A program made the position numbers and the translations under genes. The notes beneath the pieces were generated by a model. That model made no database searches, had not been told where the DNA came from, and saw only the letters and a list, made by a program, of their open reading frames with translations. Positions 37,501 to 46,937 of a stretch of 60,000 nucleotides of DNA are shown here, in pieces. The stretch is from Tubiluchus corallicola (Eukaryota > Priapulida > Priapulimorpha > Priapulimorphida > Tubiluchidae). Position 1 is the stretch's first letter; the number at the start of each line of letters is the position of its first letter. The DNA is taken from the NCBI GenBank assembly GCA_030141605.1, contig JAQGDQ010000003.1:1881501-1941500 (forward strand). Reading direction: 5' to 3'.

Positions 37501-40500
37501 TCTGTTCATACGGCGGGTTGATCAGCCATATTGCTACCATCGATTTTTCTCAAGGGAGTGCTATATAATTTATATATGTATCAGAACATACAAAACATCT
37601 CTCCCAATTCATTGTCTTATCTTAGATGATCGTTTTTCATAACTAAATAGTTTCCGGTGCTGTCAAAACCACCAGTGCAATAAGGAAGTCGTGCATTTAA
37701 GTGCTGAAAACTGAATTGCAGTATGTCAAACTGTATAAAAATATTAAATTAGCTTTCTTATTATGTCACCAGATAACATTTGTGCTATGCAATAACAATA
37801 TGAGCAAAAATTTTCAGGATTTCCGTTTATAGATTGTAGCTTTCTCTGTGTCTGCATCTTGTTTCAGATTTTTTTCCTTCATTTTGCAAATTCTATTATA
37901 GTAATATGCAAAATAAATATGATCAATATTCATGTAAAACTTACAGTCACTACAAGACTTTTGTTGATGAAGAAAAATCCATTTGCTGTGAATCCAATAG
38001 TTGTATTATTTAATCTATCTTTGAATCTTTGTATCTAGAATGGCAATCGATACATCAATATAAAATACACGTAAGCTAATTTGTAACAGGTTCTGTCGGA
38101 TATGTTACCAAATTAAATACGGTTTTAAGTTAAATAACCAATTCAAAGATAAGTATACTGTAATAAGACTTTATCTAGAAATGTAATAGTGGGTAGAAAG
38201 ATTAGTAAGTTTTATTTTGAAAGTTAGAAAAATACATACACAATATACTAAACAGTACAAGTAACATAAAAAAACAGTAGAACATTGTGGAAAACAAAGC
38301 AATGAAAATCATGAATCGGTAATAAAAAAACATTGGGATGGTCATCATTTTTTCCTACGTTTGATTAAAAACCACGTTAGTGTCACAGTTGTCCACCAAC
38401 ATTCCTCTGTGCCGAGTAACAGATGTGATACTAAGATAAGGGACGTATTAGCAGAAAACCTTTTTAAGGTATCTCACATTTGAGTTCTGTTATCGCTTCT
38501 GATTACTGTCAGGCATCGACAACAATGTAGCTTTTTTAGTACTACATAAGTAATAGATCTTTATCGAATTTCCCCTTGGTCTTTATGGATAATACTTTGG
38601 TGATTGCTATATTATTTCACTCTAGTAGTTTTCATTCTATAATGTGTGAAGTTAAATTGTGTACTGTAAACAATTTACATTACATAACATTATCAATACA
38701 TTTTTGTTAAAATGGTGATGACTGATGAAGTACTTTTGCAAGAAATGAACAAACAAACCTGCATTTGTGTTTCTGTGCCACTTGGTTCATATCTCTTTGA
38801 GTAAAACAATACAGTTGGTAAATGCGCCTGAAACAAATTGAGTTATCACAATTCACCTTACATAGAAAAAGCATATTCAGTTGCAATATAGTGGTGAGTT
38901 TGACAAGCTGTGATAATTTGAATTATTTTTATTTGATGCAGAAATTTTTTCACAGGAAGCCTATTTGCACACATTAAGTAATTTGAACGAGCAAAAAGAA
39001 ACACCTTACCTGTTCGTGAATTTTTATTGCACACCTAGTAATCATAGCAAACAATGTAAATTCAGTAGTAAAGAATAGAGTACGACGGGCAGTATCCAAA
39101 ACATCACCAGTTGTCAGAATCATATTCACAAAGTAATAAAAGATGAGGCAAAAAAATTGCACGTCCATGAGAAACAAAACCAAGAAAAATGGACCAAATA
39201 TGGCGTCTGACTCGAGGACAACATCTGCAAGCTTCTTGTGGTATTCGATTAGCGATATAATGTCCCGATTACGTTTTGTTTCAACATTGTGGCTAAAATT
39301 ATCTCGGTGGTAAATGTTGCGCAGATATGGACTGCCTGCATTTATTTCATCTGGTCCAGATGGGATGGGAGAAGGAGCCTCTTGCTCAACGTACATGCTA
39401 CTGCTATGGTTCTGCGTAATGGGCACAACATTAAGTAAATGTTTTAACTCATCGTTTATCACCGAAAAAGCTTTAGCCATTGGCATCATTATGATCAGTT
39501 GAAAAACACGAATGAGCACTCTAGTTATTCGTCCATACAGTGACAAGATGGTGTCTATTACATCAAAGAAAATGAACCACGGTAAAGTCAAATCATTTGT
39601 ATCTACAGGCCAGCTGATATACTCTTTAACATTCTGGCCTCTTAACTTTGGTAGTATTTCAACAATGGGTATAGCAATTATTTGAATGACAACAAGATAA
39701 ACAATTATCAAGATATTTCCATATTTTCGTAATTTCAGTATGTAGTCCTTGGGCAATGGCAGGTCGATGCTTTCCGCTATGATACAGTTAATTGCTCGCG
39801 TCGTTTCTTCGACATTAACTAACATTGCAGCACTCACAAAAGCATTCTTTATATGGTGACTCAGTACTTTGCTGTAGAATATTTCCTGTTCATTTTCTTT
39901 GGAAATGCTGACTATTATGGTTCCTACTAACTGAAAGCATTGGTACACGAGGAAAACAGTGAGGATACACTGTGATACAAAATACCACTTCTGCTTTGTT
40001 TGATTCTTCGAAGCCATTGTATATGGCAGTATTAAGGTGTAACGGCAAAGGTTGATTATTTTCTTGTACATGTCTTCCGCGGTCACCAGCCCACGTTGTC
40101 GCTCCACGTCCATCTCTGTATGAACCCTCATTCTTACTGACTCTTTGATGTAACGCATATACTTTTTAGTTACTTGTGCTTTTGTGTCAGCGTGCTTAGC
40201 CTTTTTATCCACAATACAAAAGCTTTTTTACGGTGTAGTACCTTCAAAGGGTGTGTTAATAATCAATGTTTGACTTTGTGATACCTGCCACTCTGGCTTC
40301 TGCACCTGTTTACACATATTGATGCAGGGACAATATCAGCTATTTTCTGTTTATATTGGAAATTCTGGAGTATTGTGGCCTTTAACAAAGAGCTGGGTCG
40401 GCTTCATATGCTTGATTAGCGACATTTCTCTGCATGATACGTCGTTAAAATGTTTTTGTGTTTAAGCCACAAAGAGCTGCAATGCAATTATACTTTTGAT

Positions 40501-43500
40501 AAAAATTGTTCGTTGAGCATTTTAAACTGCCAAATTTCTTTAGTTTGTTATTTTCTGAACTATTGATCTTTTTTATTTTTCGGATGCACTCAATTTATGG
40601 AATTCTATTATTTCTTTTCACAACACTTTTATGCAGTGTTTATCCGGGGGTAACTGAATGACTGGTTTTGATCAATAGAACCCTGCTGCTGTTTTATGCT
40701 TAAATTTTTTGTTAGTTATCGTTATTTTCGATTATTCAGATTGAGGAATTAGAAAATGAGTTGGAGCGCAGAGAGAGATTCTTAGCACGGCTGGAGTCTG
40801 AATTTTCTGCTGTTAAGTCAGAACTTAATGAGCTGAAGAAAGAATTTGAACTCAAAGGCCATGAAGTGACACGAATTCGCAGTGAGGCTAACGAGCAAAT
40901 GAGGTAGGTAACAATGAGCACTCATTGTTTGTTCGCCTTTTTTCAAATTTTAATAAATTAAAGTAAAGGAAATTTACACAAACAGTGTACTACTGATAAA
41001 AATTGCACAAACTTATGTAGAACTTAGTACAAAAGTCTCCTAGTGCATGTTTGGTCATTCATTACTATTATTACATTAACGTATTTCTTATTAGCATAAA
41101 TTAAATTATAAAATGGGAATTTATTAAATTGTGGCAAGGCACTTATTAAAGGGGAGCAATTTTACAAAGCAAGGTTTTAATCCTACTGTAAATGTTTGCA
41201 ACATTATATTACGGCCTGGTCAGCTGGTTATTAGATTATTGAATTGGGTCTTTATTAAATTAAATTTTGTCTTCATACTGATCTGACCTTTGACCTTGTG
41301 TCTGCAAACAACTCTTCAAAAAACATTGCTAATTTATTGCTTTTGACCTTTCTTATTCAAACTGTGCTAATGTGATATTTGACTTTTCGACTTCTTTTTC
41401 ATATTAAATGCAGAATACTTTAAAGTGAATAATCTTGAAAAATCTGGAACATGGGCTTCAACAGCTGTCCGAGTTTTAAAGTGAATGCTACCTGTATATG
41501 TGCCATTAAGGCATATGGCATTGACATTGGCCTATGAGGTGAAGTGAATGATCTCAAAAAGTTTATTAGAAGGGCATGTGACATTTGGGCACAGCCATTT
41601 GGATAAGGGACATTTGGGCATAGGACACTTGAGCGTGAGACATTTAGGCACTGGACACTTGGGTACGACATATTTGGGCACAAATAAAATTTAATGTATC
41701 TAATTTTTTGTTTTTTTATTTTTTAAATTTTTAGTGACTCACTGTAGTTTCTAACTCTCTGAATATTTTTTAATAATCATGTCTTCGCTAAATTAAATGT
41801 ACGCATTAATATATGATGTAACAGTTGAAACCAGACAATTGATTTTGCACTTTCTGGTTTTTGAACCGTTTTTCACCTTACTTCAGTACAGCTTTTAAAA
41901 TGAACGAAGCAGAAGAAGAGACTGCAAGTTTAAATTAGCACTTTATAAAAATACGACAGCATTTTATTTCAAAAATATCTAGTGTATCACAAAAACAGTA
42001 AATAACAGAAATGTGTGTCACAAAATTCTATCTAATACTAGCTAATACAGCAGTTTAACTAGTATTATGTAACAATACTATATTCATTGAACCTTGGTAT
42101 TCTTTAGATGAAACCAAATTAGAATGTGCTGCTTAGTTCATTAGTGCTTATACCCAACTGTCTACTAGAAAACAACTAGCTAGATTAACTAGTAAACTAG
42201 ATAAGTGATGTACACTTATCAATATCGATATCAACAATAATTATAAGAATTTTCCTTGTATGTATCTCTTGTGAAATCCATGATAATATTGTTATCAGTT
42301 CAGCAGCAGTGTTTTTAAACTAAATGAGTTATACTATAATATATAATTGTTTCCAGTTTTATCCAATCATACTTACAAAAACAATTATTTTTTCTTGCCT
42401 AAACTGTTAGATATTTTATTATAATAATCAGGCAGTGGACGACGATTCCCACAAGCATTTTAGCTCATTAGGCAGTGTGATTTTCAGCGAAAAACAAAAA
42501 TAATTGCTTTTGTTGATTGAGTCACATTGTGCATAGTCGCTGGTCGATTGAGCGTCGTAAGACAGTGCCCAAGTGTCTGATGTCCAAACAGCCATGCCCA
42601 AATGTGTGGTTAGAAGTGTTCCACCCCTCCATAAGTGTGTGGTAAAAGTAAAACGTTAATGTATTGAGCAGAAGAGTATTTCATAAGTGAAACACGCGCT
42701 GTTAACTTTTGCTGCATCATATGAATTCTATTGCCAATTGTATTACACTGCTTTAAACCAAACTAAAATTTAATGCTGTGAAATAAATTAGCACGACTAT
42801 TTTCTCTTTTCAAACTAACATTTTATCCAGTTTCAATAATTTTCAATACAACAAAAACATTAAATTTATACAGTCATTTATATCATTTAGTCTAATCTTC
42901 ATTTAATTAATCACTATACTGACGTTCGAGTTTCTTGTCTATATAATTTGCATTTATTGATAGGTGGTAAACCCATAATAGTCTTTCAGTGGCTTATTTG
43001 TAGCACCAACAGATATTCTGGATTTGTTAATCATATTAGGTGTTGGGTTTGCGTTCTTTTTCTCGCCTCTGCTTTCCTCTCCTACGTTATTATGTATCTT
43101 CCCGCTTTTGATCGATGTATTGTTGTTATGTTAAACACGTTAATGTTATGTTCTGTGCTGGTCCGTGCATGGGCTGACCTTCGCACTTAATAATTTATTC
43201 TTATTAATTTACACTGCATCAATTCTGCAATTGGCCTTCTTCTGTGAATTGTAATGTGATAATTTCACATATCATTTATATTTATTCATTTGTTGCTATG
43301 GCTTTTATATGTTTTTGTGATGACACATGGACTTTCAACTTTTTTTCAAATTCTACATAATTGTATTTTATATTTGGATTATTTCTTGTTGTTGCTGGCT
43401 TTGTTACCTCATTACTCATTGCATATACATAACTTTTGTTCTTTTGTTTTGTTCTTTGTGTCTCATGTATTTAATGCATTATACTTATTATTTACCTTCA

Positions 43501-46500
43501 TATGTTAAATTCATCATGGCAATTTCCTAAAATAAAAATGTTGTTATGATAACAGCAGCAAGCGTAAATTTAGTACCTTAAGAAGAGCAATGTCATCTCG
43601 TTCAAAATCTCCTGCATTCAGAAACAGAGCGCCAGTTCCATCATTTTTCTTATGAACAATTTGTTTTATTAGCCAATTTTTGTGCATTATATGTCTTTAA
43701 TAAACATTGTTCATTTGTTAAACTTGTAGTGTTGGTGACTAGTTAATTCTAGTTCAATCTAAAATCACTTGAAATTGATCATTTCGAAGCACAACATTTT
43801 GCATTAATCAGAAAAACCATGCAGTTGTGGCAACTTAAGACTAAGCTTTGACTATAGTTAATTTTGTTTAATTATGATTTCATGTCTAATTAAGATGGTA
43901 AACAGAAATTAATAAAGTTTGTGCTGTTTACAGTGCCCGCTAGTTTTTTGTTGATGTTAAAATGCTAACTTAGAAATGCCACATGTGAGGCATTTGCGCA
44001 GTTGACCAGATTGGACGCAAAAAAAGGTTGTAATTTCTCTGGTTTCACCTTTTTCGCTTGATATGTTCAGTCTTTGAGGTCTGTGAAATCTTTGCTTTGC
44101 TGGTGTGATGTATTTCATTTCAAATGAACGCAAACAAGGCTTTTGTTTTTCGGCACTAATTTTAATGCATACACCGTCTTTGGGTATATATCTTTCTGCT
44201 TTACTTGCACACATGTGTATGTATATGTGTCTTAAAATATTCATCCACTCGAATGTTATTTACTTTATTCGTTTCTAATGCTTTTACTGATGCTTCTGCT
44301 CTTTTGTTGCAGGCTGGTGTGGCACTGTTCTATATATAGAAGGCATTAATATAGTTTATTACCTACACTTATATTTTTCAAGTCAAATGTCATTTTTCCT
44401 TTTTTTGTAGCCTCTAGGTGCAAGCGATCTTGACAATGGCATACATATCAACTTTTATTTTTTGCTTATTCTTTTTACTTCAACATTTTGATATTGTTGT
44501 TTGTTATATTTCAAGAACGTAGCTCCAAGGATAATGATCAAGATGTGGTTCGGGATGACATACAGTCTTGATCTAGCTGTCCCTATCTTTTGCATTCAAA
44601 AATGTGTAAAGAATCGATTTGTGATTTTTGCAGCACTTTATTTTAATATTTATTATGCTACATTATTTATTATTGGCATGATAAGATGGTGTGTCTGACC
44701 AAACTGAAGGTATTATTGTGCTTCAAGAAATCCCACCTGTGATAAGCAACCGGCCAAGCACATTTAGTTGTCTTTAATAACAGAATTGATAGTAATAAGA
44801 TAAGAAGTTTTACTTAGCATTTGTGTTTTTAATAAAAGTTATCAAATAGTGTTGGAGTGAAATTGTATTAGGATTGTGCACTTTCTCTGTAATAGATAAA
44901 ATTATCTGAATGGGGGGGGGACAAGTTCAGCAGTATAAATTTCAGTGAGAAAAGCGATGTACTCCTTCAGTGTGGTCGGAATGTGCTGCATGCGTATCAT
45001 TGTGCATGCAGATTATTTTTATTTGTCAGCCATTTTGTTAAGTGATGTGTTTGTTTTTGTGTTGTGTACTCCGCTATCCGCAGGAGGCGTGAGAAGGAGC
45101 TGACTAGGATACAGCAAGAGGAGATGAATGAATTAGAGGCGGAACATTTACGCTCACGGCAGGCTTTGCTAGCAGACTTCAACAGAGCACAGGACGCCTT
45201 GAAGGACAAAATAGGCAGGCTAAAGAAAATGTGAGAAATATTTCTTTACTTTCTCTGCCCTAAATGAGTCATACAAAATCAGTGCAAGAAGCTCCTGCAA
45301 CAGCATTTAGTTGTGACAACTGGTTCCTAAAATTTGCACTAAAGCTTAAAGTGCCCTAAAATGAAAGCACTGAATTAACAAAAGTTCTGAAAGTACTTTT
45401 GGTTCCTTGCTCTTTTTAGTTAGTTGCTACTGTAACAATTAGCAAAGCAATTTAAATACTCTTAACAGAGAAGATGTATGAAATTTTCTGACTTGGAGAA
45501 CAGAAAGCTTAAAGGTGTATCTTATGTTTGTAGGCTTCATGAAGCAGAAGAGCGTTACGAAAACAGGGAATCTCGACCTGAAGATATCAGAGATATGAAC
45601 GAACTACGTGATGCGGTTCATAACAAGGACAAAATTATACACAGGCTACTGGTAAATTTATGTAAATGTAACAGAAGAACTAGTTTGTAGTGTTGATAGG
45701 CAATCAGCAAAACTTAGACCTACACACTTTGATTGCTTCATTCTGAAAACTTCAAATAGGAAGATTTAGTGATGTATCTGAATAAAGAAGTTTACATGCT
45801 TTGTAAGCTGAAGTAAAACTGTTTCAGTGTGAATAATTTTTTAAACCTGTTTGTATATCTTATATGTATAACTTTCAAATTAAAAAATCTTAGACTATGA
45901 CTGATTTTATCTAAATTAGTGTCCACTTGTCTTTGTTTAAATATATTATTTAAATCTACTACCGTTGATTCATATTCAGCATTCATTTGAGTTCAACAAC
46001 CTGAGCTGGTCGATGATCACAAATTGATCAGCACATGTGCATCAGACCTTTTTTTGTTATCTGTGTAAGATCTTTTTCCCATTTAGAATGACAAGAAATT
46101 CTATGAGTTGGAGTTACAGAATCGAGAAACCAATTTCAACAAGATCTTCAATAGCTCACCACATGTTGGCTACATTAATCCTCTAGCAGCATCCTCATGT
46201 GGCAAGGTAAAACTGCTATACTATTGTCATAATTTATTGTTAATATGATTTTCAAGCAACTTAAACAGTTTTCTTTTTAACAATATCGTGCACACTATCA
46301 ACTGCATTTAACAACTGCAGATAATATGGATAGTGAATATTTTACTATGTCAAGCATTAATTGCTGTTGATTTGCAAAAAATAGTAACTTGAAACATGTA
46401 TAGCTTGCATATCTGTTGATATGAAACGAGTGAATTAAATCCAAAAAATATAAGACGAGAAATTGCCTTTTTGCAAGATTCACTATTTCATGTCAAGTAA

Positions 46501-46796
46501 TTTAAAAACTTAAATACAAAAAGGTCGATTTTCATAATTTTATATATTATGTATGGAAAATGTATAGTTTCTAACACTTGATTGCTGGTTATTATTATAG
46601 TTTTGAATACTTAATTTTTTAGAAATCCAAAGAGATGTCTCCACTGCGACAGCAGAGTGTGCCAGTCATCTTGCAGAGTAGCAGTTCACGGTTAAAGCCA
46701 CTGAGTCCATCTTCAACTGGTGACCACATACAACCACAGTATTCGAAACGTAGTCCTCCAACTAAGCCGCCATCGATTAAAAAGCTATACATGTGA
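8639..46796 (+). CDS. FAM184: FAM184-family coiled-coil protein, complete 20-exon gene
   Basis: Exons: 8639-8779, 10538-10684, 11096-11301, 11891-12271, 13577-13757, 13943-14063, 22161-22342, 22753-22959, 26661-26801, 29547-29693, 30381-30502, 31181-31331, 31872-32084, 32375-32528, 32715-32863, 40740-40903, 45084-45230, 45534-45651, 46087-46206, 46623-46796. All introns are GT-AG, all phases join, and the sum is 3366 bases: 1121 residues plus TGA, close to human FAM184A (about 1140). The protein is almost entirely charged heptad-rich coiled coil with no signal peptide or membrane span. Identity rests on an N-terminal block (MSKKIAQLTK, ALNTKNDE) and a C-terminal block (RPEDIRDMNELR, NRETNFNKIFNSSP, INPLA) that match my recollection of vertebrate FAM184A. 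The molecular function of the family is poorly known. Introns 8 and 15 contain opposite-strand genes. Confidence 0.93.
9275..9413. repeat. Dispersed repeat, copy 2 of 2
   Basis: Direct-orientation match to 6971-7109 over about 139 bases with around 10-15% differences. It is preceded by a TA microsatellite. The two copies lie on opposite sides of the FAM184 first exon. Confidence 0.7.
9632..9930. repeat. Possible MITE with recurrent 'cactag' motifs
   Basis: Motifs 'ttcacactagcgagttttt', 'ttcagactagaacgcaaaac' and 'tttacactagacagtaaatc' recur at about 65-145 base spacing, with further 'actcgc(g)ag' copies in both orientations and more CpG than the flanks. This is the pattern of a miniature transposon with subterminal repeats. 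I could not define clean termini or a target duplication. Confidence 0.35.
12272..13576. other. Intron 4 of FAM184
   Basis: No gene seen. It holds a short direct repeat, 'cagatgtgatatc', twice about 31 bases apart near 12515-12555, and T-rich low-complexity sequence towards its 3' end. Confidence 0.6.
15640..16600. repeat. Degenerate tandem repeat array, unit about 190-290 bp
   Basis: The block 'cacattgagctgattca' followed by 'ttctttcac...catcctggatc' recurs near 15840, 16035, 16225 and 16512. A second block resembling 'ggccattgcccaaaaattat' recurs near 15665, 15950, 16115 and 16325. The copies are diverged and unevenly spaced, so the array is old. It has no coding potential that I can see. 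Confidence 0.6.
21300..22058. repeat. Dispersed GC-richer repeat, CpG-retaining copy
   Basis: Starts 'ctagcaaaggccccgcaaaa' with a small palindrome (CGCAAAA/TTTTGCG) and ends 'gtagcctcgaatc' next to a TA-rich tail. A second, diverged copy occupies 57285-59122. This copy is rich in CpG, for example 'aggcgccgctagaacg', where the other copy has TpG or CpA. It lies about 100 bases upstream of FAM184 exon 7. The class is not recognised; the microsatellite at the 3' end would fit a retroposon or Helentron-type element. Confidence 0.65.
23395..23640. repeat. Head-to-head pair of tRNA-derived SINEs
   Basis: The left copy is on the minus strand (A-box-like GTCTAGCGGTTACG, degenerate B box, tail 'tattttccgacttttcacat'). 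The right copy is on the plus strand (B box GGTTCAAATCC, tail 'tattccaactttttcacat'). They face each other across a shared 'ttggccagctataagagg' leader. The same family and the same outward-tail arrangement recur at 30605-31020. Confidence 0.6.
23939..23944 (-). terminator. Polyadenylation signal of the C-type lectin gene
   Basis: AATAAA on the minus strand, about 40 bases after the lectin stop codon. Confidence 0.6.
23985..24647 (-). CDS. Secreted C-type lectin domain protein
   Basis: A 220-residue intact single coding exon from ATG at 24647. Residues 1-19 form a signal peptide (hydrophobic core YVTFITMSLSIVYA), 30-82 a short amphipathic coiled-coil neck, and 89-220 a C-type lectin-like domain. 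Family hallmarks are WSDAQNSCEAKGG (113-125), FWVGG (153-157), EGEPTDNEIESC (181-192), WNNIDC (203-208) and YICEI at the end. Cys102, 120, 192, 208 and 218 are placed for the usual disulfides. The calcium/sugar motif is EPT instead of EPN or QPD, and the WND motif reads WNN, so sugar specificity or calcium binding may be altered. A strong acceptor ('tttttatctctcatag') ends 9 bases before the ATG, implying an upstream non-coding exon. The gene lies antisense inside FAM184 intron 8. Confidence 0.9.
   Translation of the reverse strand: MIRLMYVTFITMSLSIVYAAANTDIVPIQLATKDDILDLEKKIETVNKSCASPNQSAIVQNLLVEISKLNTELEQMRTLVHHAQDIASCESRGFILLDGQWCIRLFTDRMVTWSDAQNSCEAKGGFLVGLESSQKQFAINAHLLSKHYSSAIFWVGGRRDSAGKWSWVGSKKPILYTNWDEGEPTDNEIESCLEIALHNTYQWNNIDCDTTSIGRYICEI
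24709..25415. mobile_element. Non-autonomous hAT-like element, 707 bp
   Basis: The left end 'tagggtgcc' and right end 'ggttg...ccctaa' form short terminal inverted repeats of the TAGGGTTGCC type seen in hAT elements. The flanks 24701-24708 (accagatg) and 25416-25423 (atcagacg) match at 6 of 8 positions, consistent with a decayed 8-bp target duplication. No transposase ORF is present. The interior is A-rich with loose repeats of 'gaaaattatttaatacaa'. It sits 60 bases upstream of the lectin start codon. Confidence 0.6.
25899..26602 (-). pseudogene. Probable gustatory-receptor-like remnant, frameshifted
   Basis: Two open stretches on the minus strand overlap in different frames: 26602-26249 (118 codons) and 26285-25899 (129 codons). 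The first reads ...ADMVMIGLVSVFHSAVQDLL... then CKHTKQMSKNYYKLSD, resembling the membrane segment before the large loop and the 'H-L' helix of Gr proteins; compare IIMMPMAKAFSVINDELKHL and YHKKLADVVLESD in the intact gene at 36577-40158. The second reads FSNIHTFHLTILYMF.LINELEKK and METHFIKKTSDLELWIASTN, resembling TM6 and the region before the last exon. No intact start, TM5 or TYhhhhhQF exon was found. The assignment is inference from pattern, not strong identity. Confidence 0.35.
27831..28484 (-). pseudogene. Unidentified ORF of 218 codons with one internal stop
   Basis: A single minus-strand frame stays open from 28484 to the TAA at 27831 except for one TAG at 28113-28115. In DNA this AT-rich, stops should occur about every 14 codons, so this suggests a coding sequence, intact until recently or interrupted by sequencing error. 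The product would be helical and Leu/Cys/Lys-rich (for example LQYLLNICENFALESD, KFLYCILKRYASLVC, SLIFIVTLVQAKC). I do not recognise a family. The sequence 'ttattttcggaacag' at its 5' side could be a splice acceptor, making this a last exon; AATAAA-like sites lie around 27725. Confidence 0.4.
28548..28586. repeat. (TA)n microsatellite
   Basis: About 19 uninterrupted TA units. It generates spurious Tyr-Ile repeat ORFs on both strands. Confidence 0.95.
30605..31020. repeat. Head-to-head pair of tRNA-derived SINEs, second locus
   Basis: The plus copy (about 30905-31020) has A box TGGCCTAGCG, B box GGTTCAAATCC and tail 'ctattttccaatattttcac'. The minus copy (about 30605-30730) has B box GGTTCAAATTC and the same tail in reverse. 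The inverted match extends into the leaders between them ('aaattcagcagcgttagg' against 'ctaacattggaaatgctg'), so the whole locus is an imperfect palindrome of about 415 bases. It lies within FAM184 intron 11. Confidence 0.65.
36524..36529 (-). terminator. Polyadenylation signal of the Gr-like gene
   Basis: AATAAA on the minus strand about 50 bases after the stop codon. A second AATAAA-type site lies about 20 bases further on. Confidence 0.55.
36577..40158 (-). CDS. Gustatory-receptor-like seven-transmembrane protein
   Basis: Minus-strand exons: 40158-39010, 38827-38759, 38034-37945, 36693-36577; all junctions are GT-AG and phase 0, giving about 474 residues. Exon 1 carries most of the membrane segments (cores ILTVFLVYQCFQLVGTIIV, ILIIVYLVVIQIIAIPIV, FFLVLFLMDVQFFCLIFYY and others) and a long loop rich in Ser/Pro. 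Exon 3 has the typical IGFTANGFFFINKSLVVT. The last exon reads IVSAIFTYALLIVQF, containing the Gr-superfamily signature TYhhhhhQF (here TYALLIVQF), and three phase-0 introns near the C terminus are typical of Gr genes. Such proteins are ligand-gated cation channels in insects; in other animals the role is uncertain. The open frame extends upstream to a GTG at 40212, but I start at the first in-frame ATG. An upstream exon is possible. Confidence 0.88.
37405..37530 (+). repeat. Possible 5S rRNA-derived SINE fragment
   Basis: The segment containing 'gaggttaagcactgctgatc' and 'ttggttaaggtacctttgat' resembles the internal promoter of 5S rRNA (GCTAAGCAGGGTC, then GGTTAGTACTTGGATGGGAG). Alignment needs gaps and only half of the gene is covered, so it is a repeat fragment and not a functional 5S gene. 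It lies inside intron 3 of the Gr-like gene. Confidence 0.4.
40740..46796 (+). CDS. FAM184: FAM184 exons 16-20: conserved C-terminal block and tail
   Basis: Exon 16 carries ELKGHEVTRIRSEANEQM. Exon 18 carries ENRESRPEDIRDMNELR and KIIHRLL, and exon 19 carries FYELELQNRETNFNKIF followed by NSSPHVGYINPLA. These are the least variable parts of the family. The last exon encodes 57 residues rich in Ser and Pro (SPLRQQS, PLSPSS, RSPPTKPPS) and basic residues, ending KKLYM. It is probably disordered and contains Ser-Pro pairs that could be phosphorylated (inference). Confidence 0.9.
40904..45083. other. Intron 16 of FAM184, 4.2 kb
   Basis: Contains the foldback-like element at about 41569-42640. 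From 42900 to 44700 the sequence is T-rich and gives several hydrophobic ORFs of 65-97 codons (for example 43290-43530) that look like by-products of composition. A G9 homopolymer lies near 44911. Confidence 0.6.
41569..42640. mobile_element. Foldback-like element with minisatellite arms
   Basis: The left arm (about 41569-41685) is about seven degenerate copies of a 15-base unit near 'ggacatttgggcata'. The right arm (about 42545-42640) carries the same unit in inverse orientation ('tgcccaagtgtctgatgtcc', 'catgcccaaatgtg'). The 850 bases between them have no sizeable ORF. Inverted arrays at both ends are the structure of foldback-type elements. Outer boundaries and a target duplication could not be fixed. 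Confidence 0.5.
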
Positions 46797-46924
46797 CACA
46801 CAGTGCAAACTAGACCAATATAATTTATTTTTGTAATACTGTCGATTTCATGCTAACATTTTTACACATACATTCGTTCATTCGTTTACCGTCATTTGTT
46901 ATTGGTGTAATGAACGTTGTAAAT

Positions 46925-46937
46925 AATAAATAATAAA
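46925..46937 (+). terminator. Polyadenylation signals of the FAM184 gene
   Basis: Two overlapping-spaced AATAAA hexamers (46925-46930 and 46932-46937) lie about 130 bases after the TGA stop, in the expected position for 3' end formation. Confidence 0.7.

Larger units (their letters stand above)
32864..40739. other. Intron 15 of FAM184, 7.9 kb, hosting the Gr-like gene
   Basis: The right half holds the minus-strand gustatory-receptor-like gene (36577-40158). The left half (32864-36500) is AT-rich and has no supported exon; an 81-codon minus ORF at 34366-34121 begins with ATG but matches nothing I know. A (TA)n run lies at 36322-36340 and a 5S-like repeat at 37405-37530. Confidence 0.6.

Noticed and set aside
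39010-40212. Start of the Gr-like gene at 40212
   Set aside because: The codon there is GTG, not used as a normal start in animals; the first in-frame ATG is at 40158.
43290-43530. Overlapping hydrophobic ORFs in intron 16
   Set aside because: Two frames are open at once in the same T-rich stretch, which indicates composition and not coding.
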